From: Acidobacteriota bacterium
GTDB lineage: Bacteria; Acidobacteriota; Thermoanaerobaculia; Multivoradales; JAHEKO01
DNA length: 6,034 nucleotides
Assembly (NCBI GenBank): GCA_024638355.1
Contig: JAHEKO010000248.1
Coordinates: forward strand, 1-6,034
Reading direction: 5' to 3'
In this document: positions 5,148 through 6,034 of the stretch, one piece after another
Position numbering within the stretch: the stretch's first letter is position 1
Layout of the letters: every line of letters begins with the position of its first letter
Notes under the pieces: generated by a model
The model's input: only the letters and a program-made list of their open reading frames with translations
The model's database searches: none
Told to the model about the DNA's origin: nothing
Made by a program: the position numbers and the translations under genes

Positions 5148-6034
5148 TCGAGAGGGAATTGAAACCGGGCGACTCGGAGCTGATTGCCGCCTTCCTCGAC
5201 CGGCGACTGACGGATAGCGCCCGGCGCGAGTTCATGGTCCGCCTCGATCGCGAGGAGGCGCTCTACGAGGTGTTCGTGGAGACCGTGCGCTATCGCGAGG
5301 AGACTCGCGGCGGCGCCGAGGTGGTCCGCCATCCGGCGGCGGGCCGGCGGCTCACCTGGGTCGTGCCGGCTTCGATCGCGGCGCTCCTGGCGCTCGCCAT
5401 CGGGTCGGTGATCCTGCTCCGCGGCGGCGGCTTCTTCGGCGAGCGTAGCTACTCGCGCGCTCTCGTCGCGAGCGGCTCGCTCGAGGGGAGGCTAGCAGGG
5501 GAGTGGTACCAGCAGGATTGGGTGCGCTTCCGCAGCGGCGAAAACGTCTTGCGCGACGAGACCCGCAGCGCCGTGCGGGTCGGCGTCCACGCCCTCGATC
5601 TCGAGATCGCCCTCATGCTGGATCGGCGGAGCGACGCCGAGGCGCTTCTCAAGTCCATCCGCATCGAGCTGGGCGGGATCGACCTGAGCGAACCGCTCGA
5701 GCGGTCGTACACCGAGATCCTCGAGCAGCTCGAGTCTTCGAAATCGACGGCGGCGGCACTCGAGCGGGTCGAGGCGCTCCATCCTCGGGCGCGGGAGTTC
5801 CTCGACTTCGGCTACGGGTACAGCCTCGGCCGCTGGGCCGAGGCCGGCAAGCTGGCGGCGCGAAGCGGCGACCGTGAGCTTCTCCGCTCGCGCGGTTTCC
5901 GCGCCACTCTGCGCGAGGCGCGCGGCTACGACTGGCCCTCGGTCGTCGGGCGGCAGCTCGACCTGATCGAGACGGCGATCGCCGAGCGCGAGGCCGATCT
6001 CGACCTCGCGCCGCTCGCAGCCGCCTTCAAGGCG
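5144..6034 (+). CDS. Single-pass membrane protein, anti-sigma-like, 3' end outside window
   Basis: The frame is open from the ATG at 5144, which overlaps the sigma stop as ATGA, to the window end. It gives 297 residues with no stop. Residues 11-52 (DSELIAAFLDRRLTDSARREFMVRLDRE and on) match the helical layout of the N-terminal domain of membrane anti-sigma factors. The HxxxCxxC zinc ligands are absent, so it would be a zinc-free variant. Residues 71-92 are one transmembrane helix (TWVVPASIAALLALAIGSVI). The rest, 93-297, would be extracytoplasmic. It starts with a possibly beta-rich part (EWYQQDWVRFRSGENV) and continues as amphipathic helices. GAGGA at 5128-5132 is 11 nt from the ATG; a closer GAGGA directly abuts it. 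The place after two sigma genes suggests it binds one or both and releases them on a signal. The anti-sigma role rests on context and the N-terminal pattern. It could instead be a structural or TPR-like membrane protein. Confidence 0.75.
   Translation, partial: MIERELKPGDSELIAAFLDRRLTDSARREFMVRLDREEALYEVFVETVRYREETRGGAEVVRHPAAGRRLTWVVPASIAALLALAIGSVILLRGGGFFGERSYSRALVASGSLEGRLAGEWYQQDWVRFRSGENVLRDETRSAVRVGVHALDLEIALMLDRRSDAEALLKSIRIELGGIDLSEPLERSYTEILEQLESSKSTAAALERVEALHPRAREFLDFGYGYSLGRWAEAGKLAARSGDRELLRSRGFRATLREARGYDWPSVVGRQLDLIETAIAEREADLDLAPLAAAFKA

Noticed and set aside
5692..5705. 14-bp palindrome ACCGCTCGAGCGGT in the membrane protein gene
   Set aside because: It is centred on the common CTCGAG codon pair and lies in coding sequence, with no further structure around it.

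Overview
This is a high-GC bacterial window with no RNA genes, insertion sequences or CRISPR. The gene types suggest a free-living bacterium with many one-component membrane regulators, most like an Acidobacteriota lineage (for example Thermoanaerobaculia) or a similar phylum. They are a CadC/ToxR-like winged-helix protein with a TPR-like ectodomain, ECF-like sigma factors paired with a single-pass membrane protein, and an isoprenoid-synthase homologue. The placement rests on architecture and composition only.

Layout. The left edge holds the 3' end of an unrecognised beta-rich protein gene (+ strand, to 410). It converges on and overlaps by 49 nt a minus-strand group that reads from right to left: a membrane wHTH regulator (1565-3226), a 61-aa peptide (1307-1492), and a class I isoprenoid synthase-fold protein with both Asp-rich motifs (362-1306). 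The peptide stop codon abuts the synthase start codon. The 72-nt gap between regulator and peptide can form a stem that would hide the peptide's ribosome binding site. An 87-bp divergent intergenic region (3227-3313) separates this group from a plus-strand operon of two paralogous sigma factors (3314-4243 and 4287-5147) and a membrane-anchored anti-sigma-like protein. That last gene starts at an ATGA overlap (5144) and runs off the right edge.

How the genes may work together. The plus-strand operon looks like a signalling unit: two sigma factors and a membrane protein that could hold one or both inactive. The minus-strand group has the parts of a peptide-signal cassette: a membrane receptor-regulator with an extracytoplasmic repeat domain, a short Trp-containing peptide, and a prenyltransferase-fold enzyme translated directly after it. 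This recalls ComQ/ComX of Bacillus in gene content (isoprenyl transferase beside a small Trp-containing precursor), with a one-component wHTH receptor in place of a sensor kinase. That reading is inference. The sequence directly supports the motifs, the spacing and the translation signals, not the chemistry.
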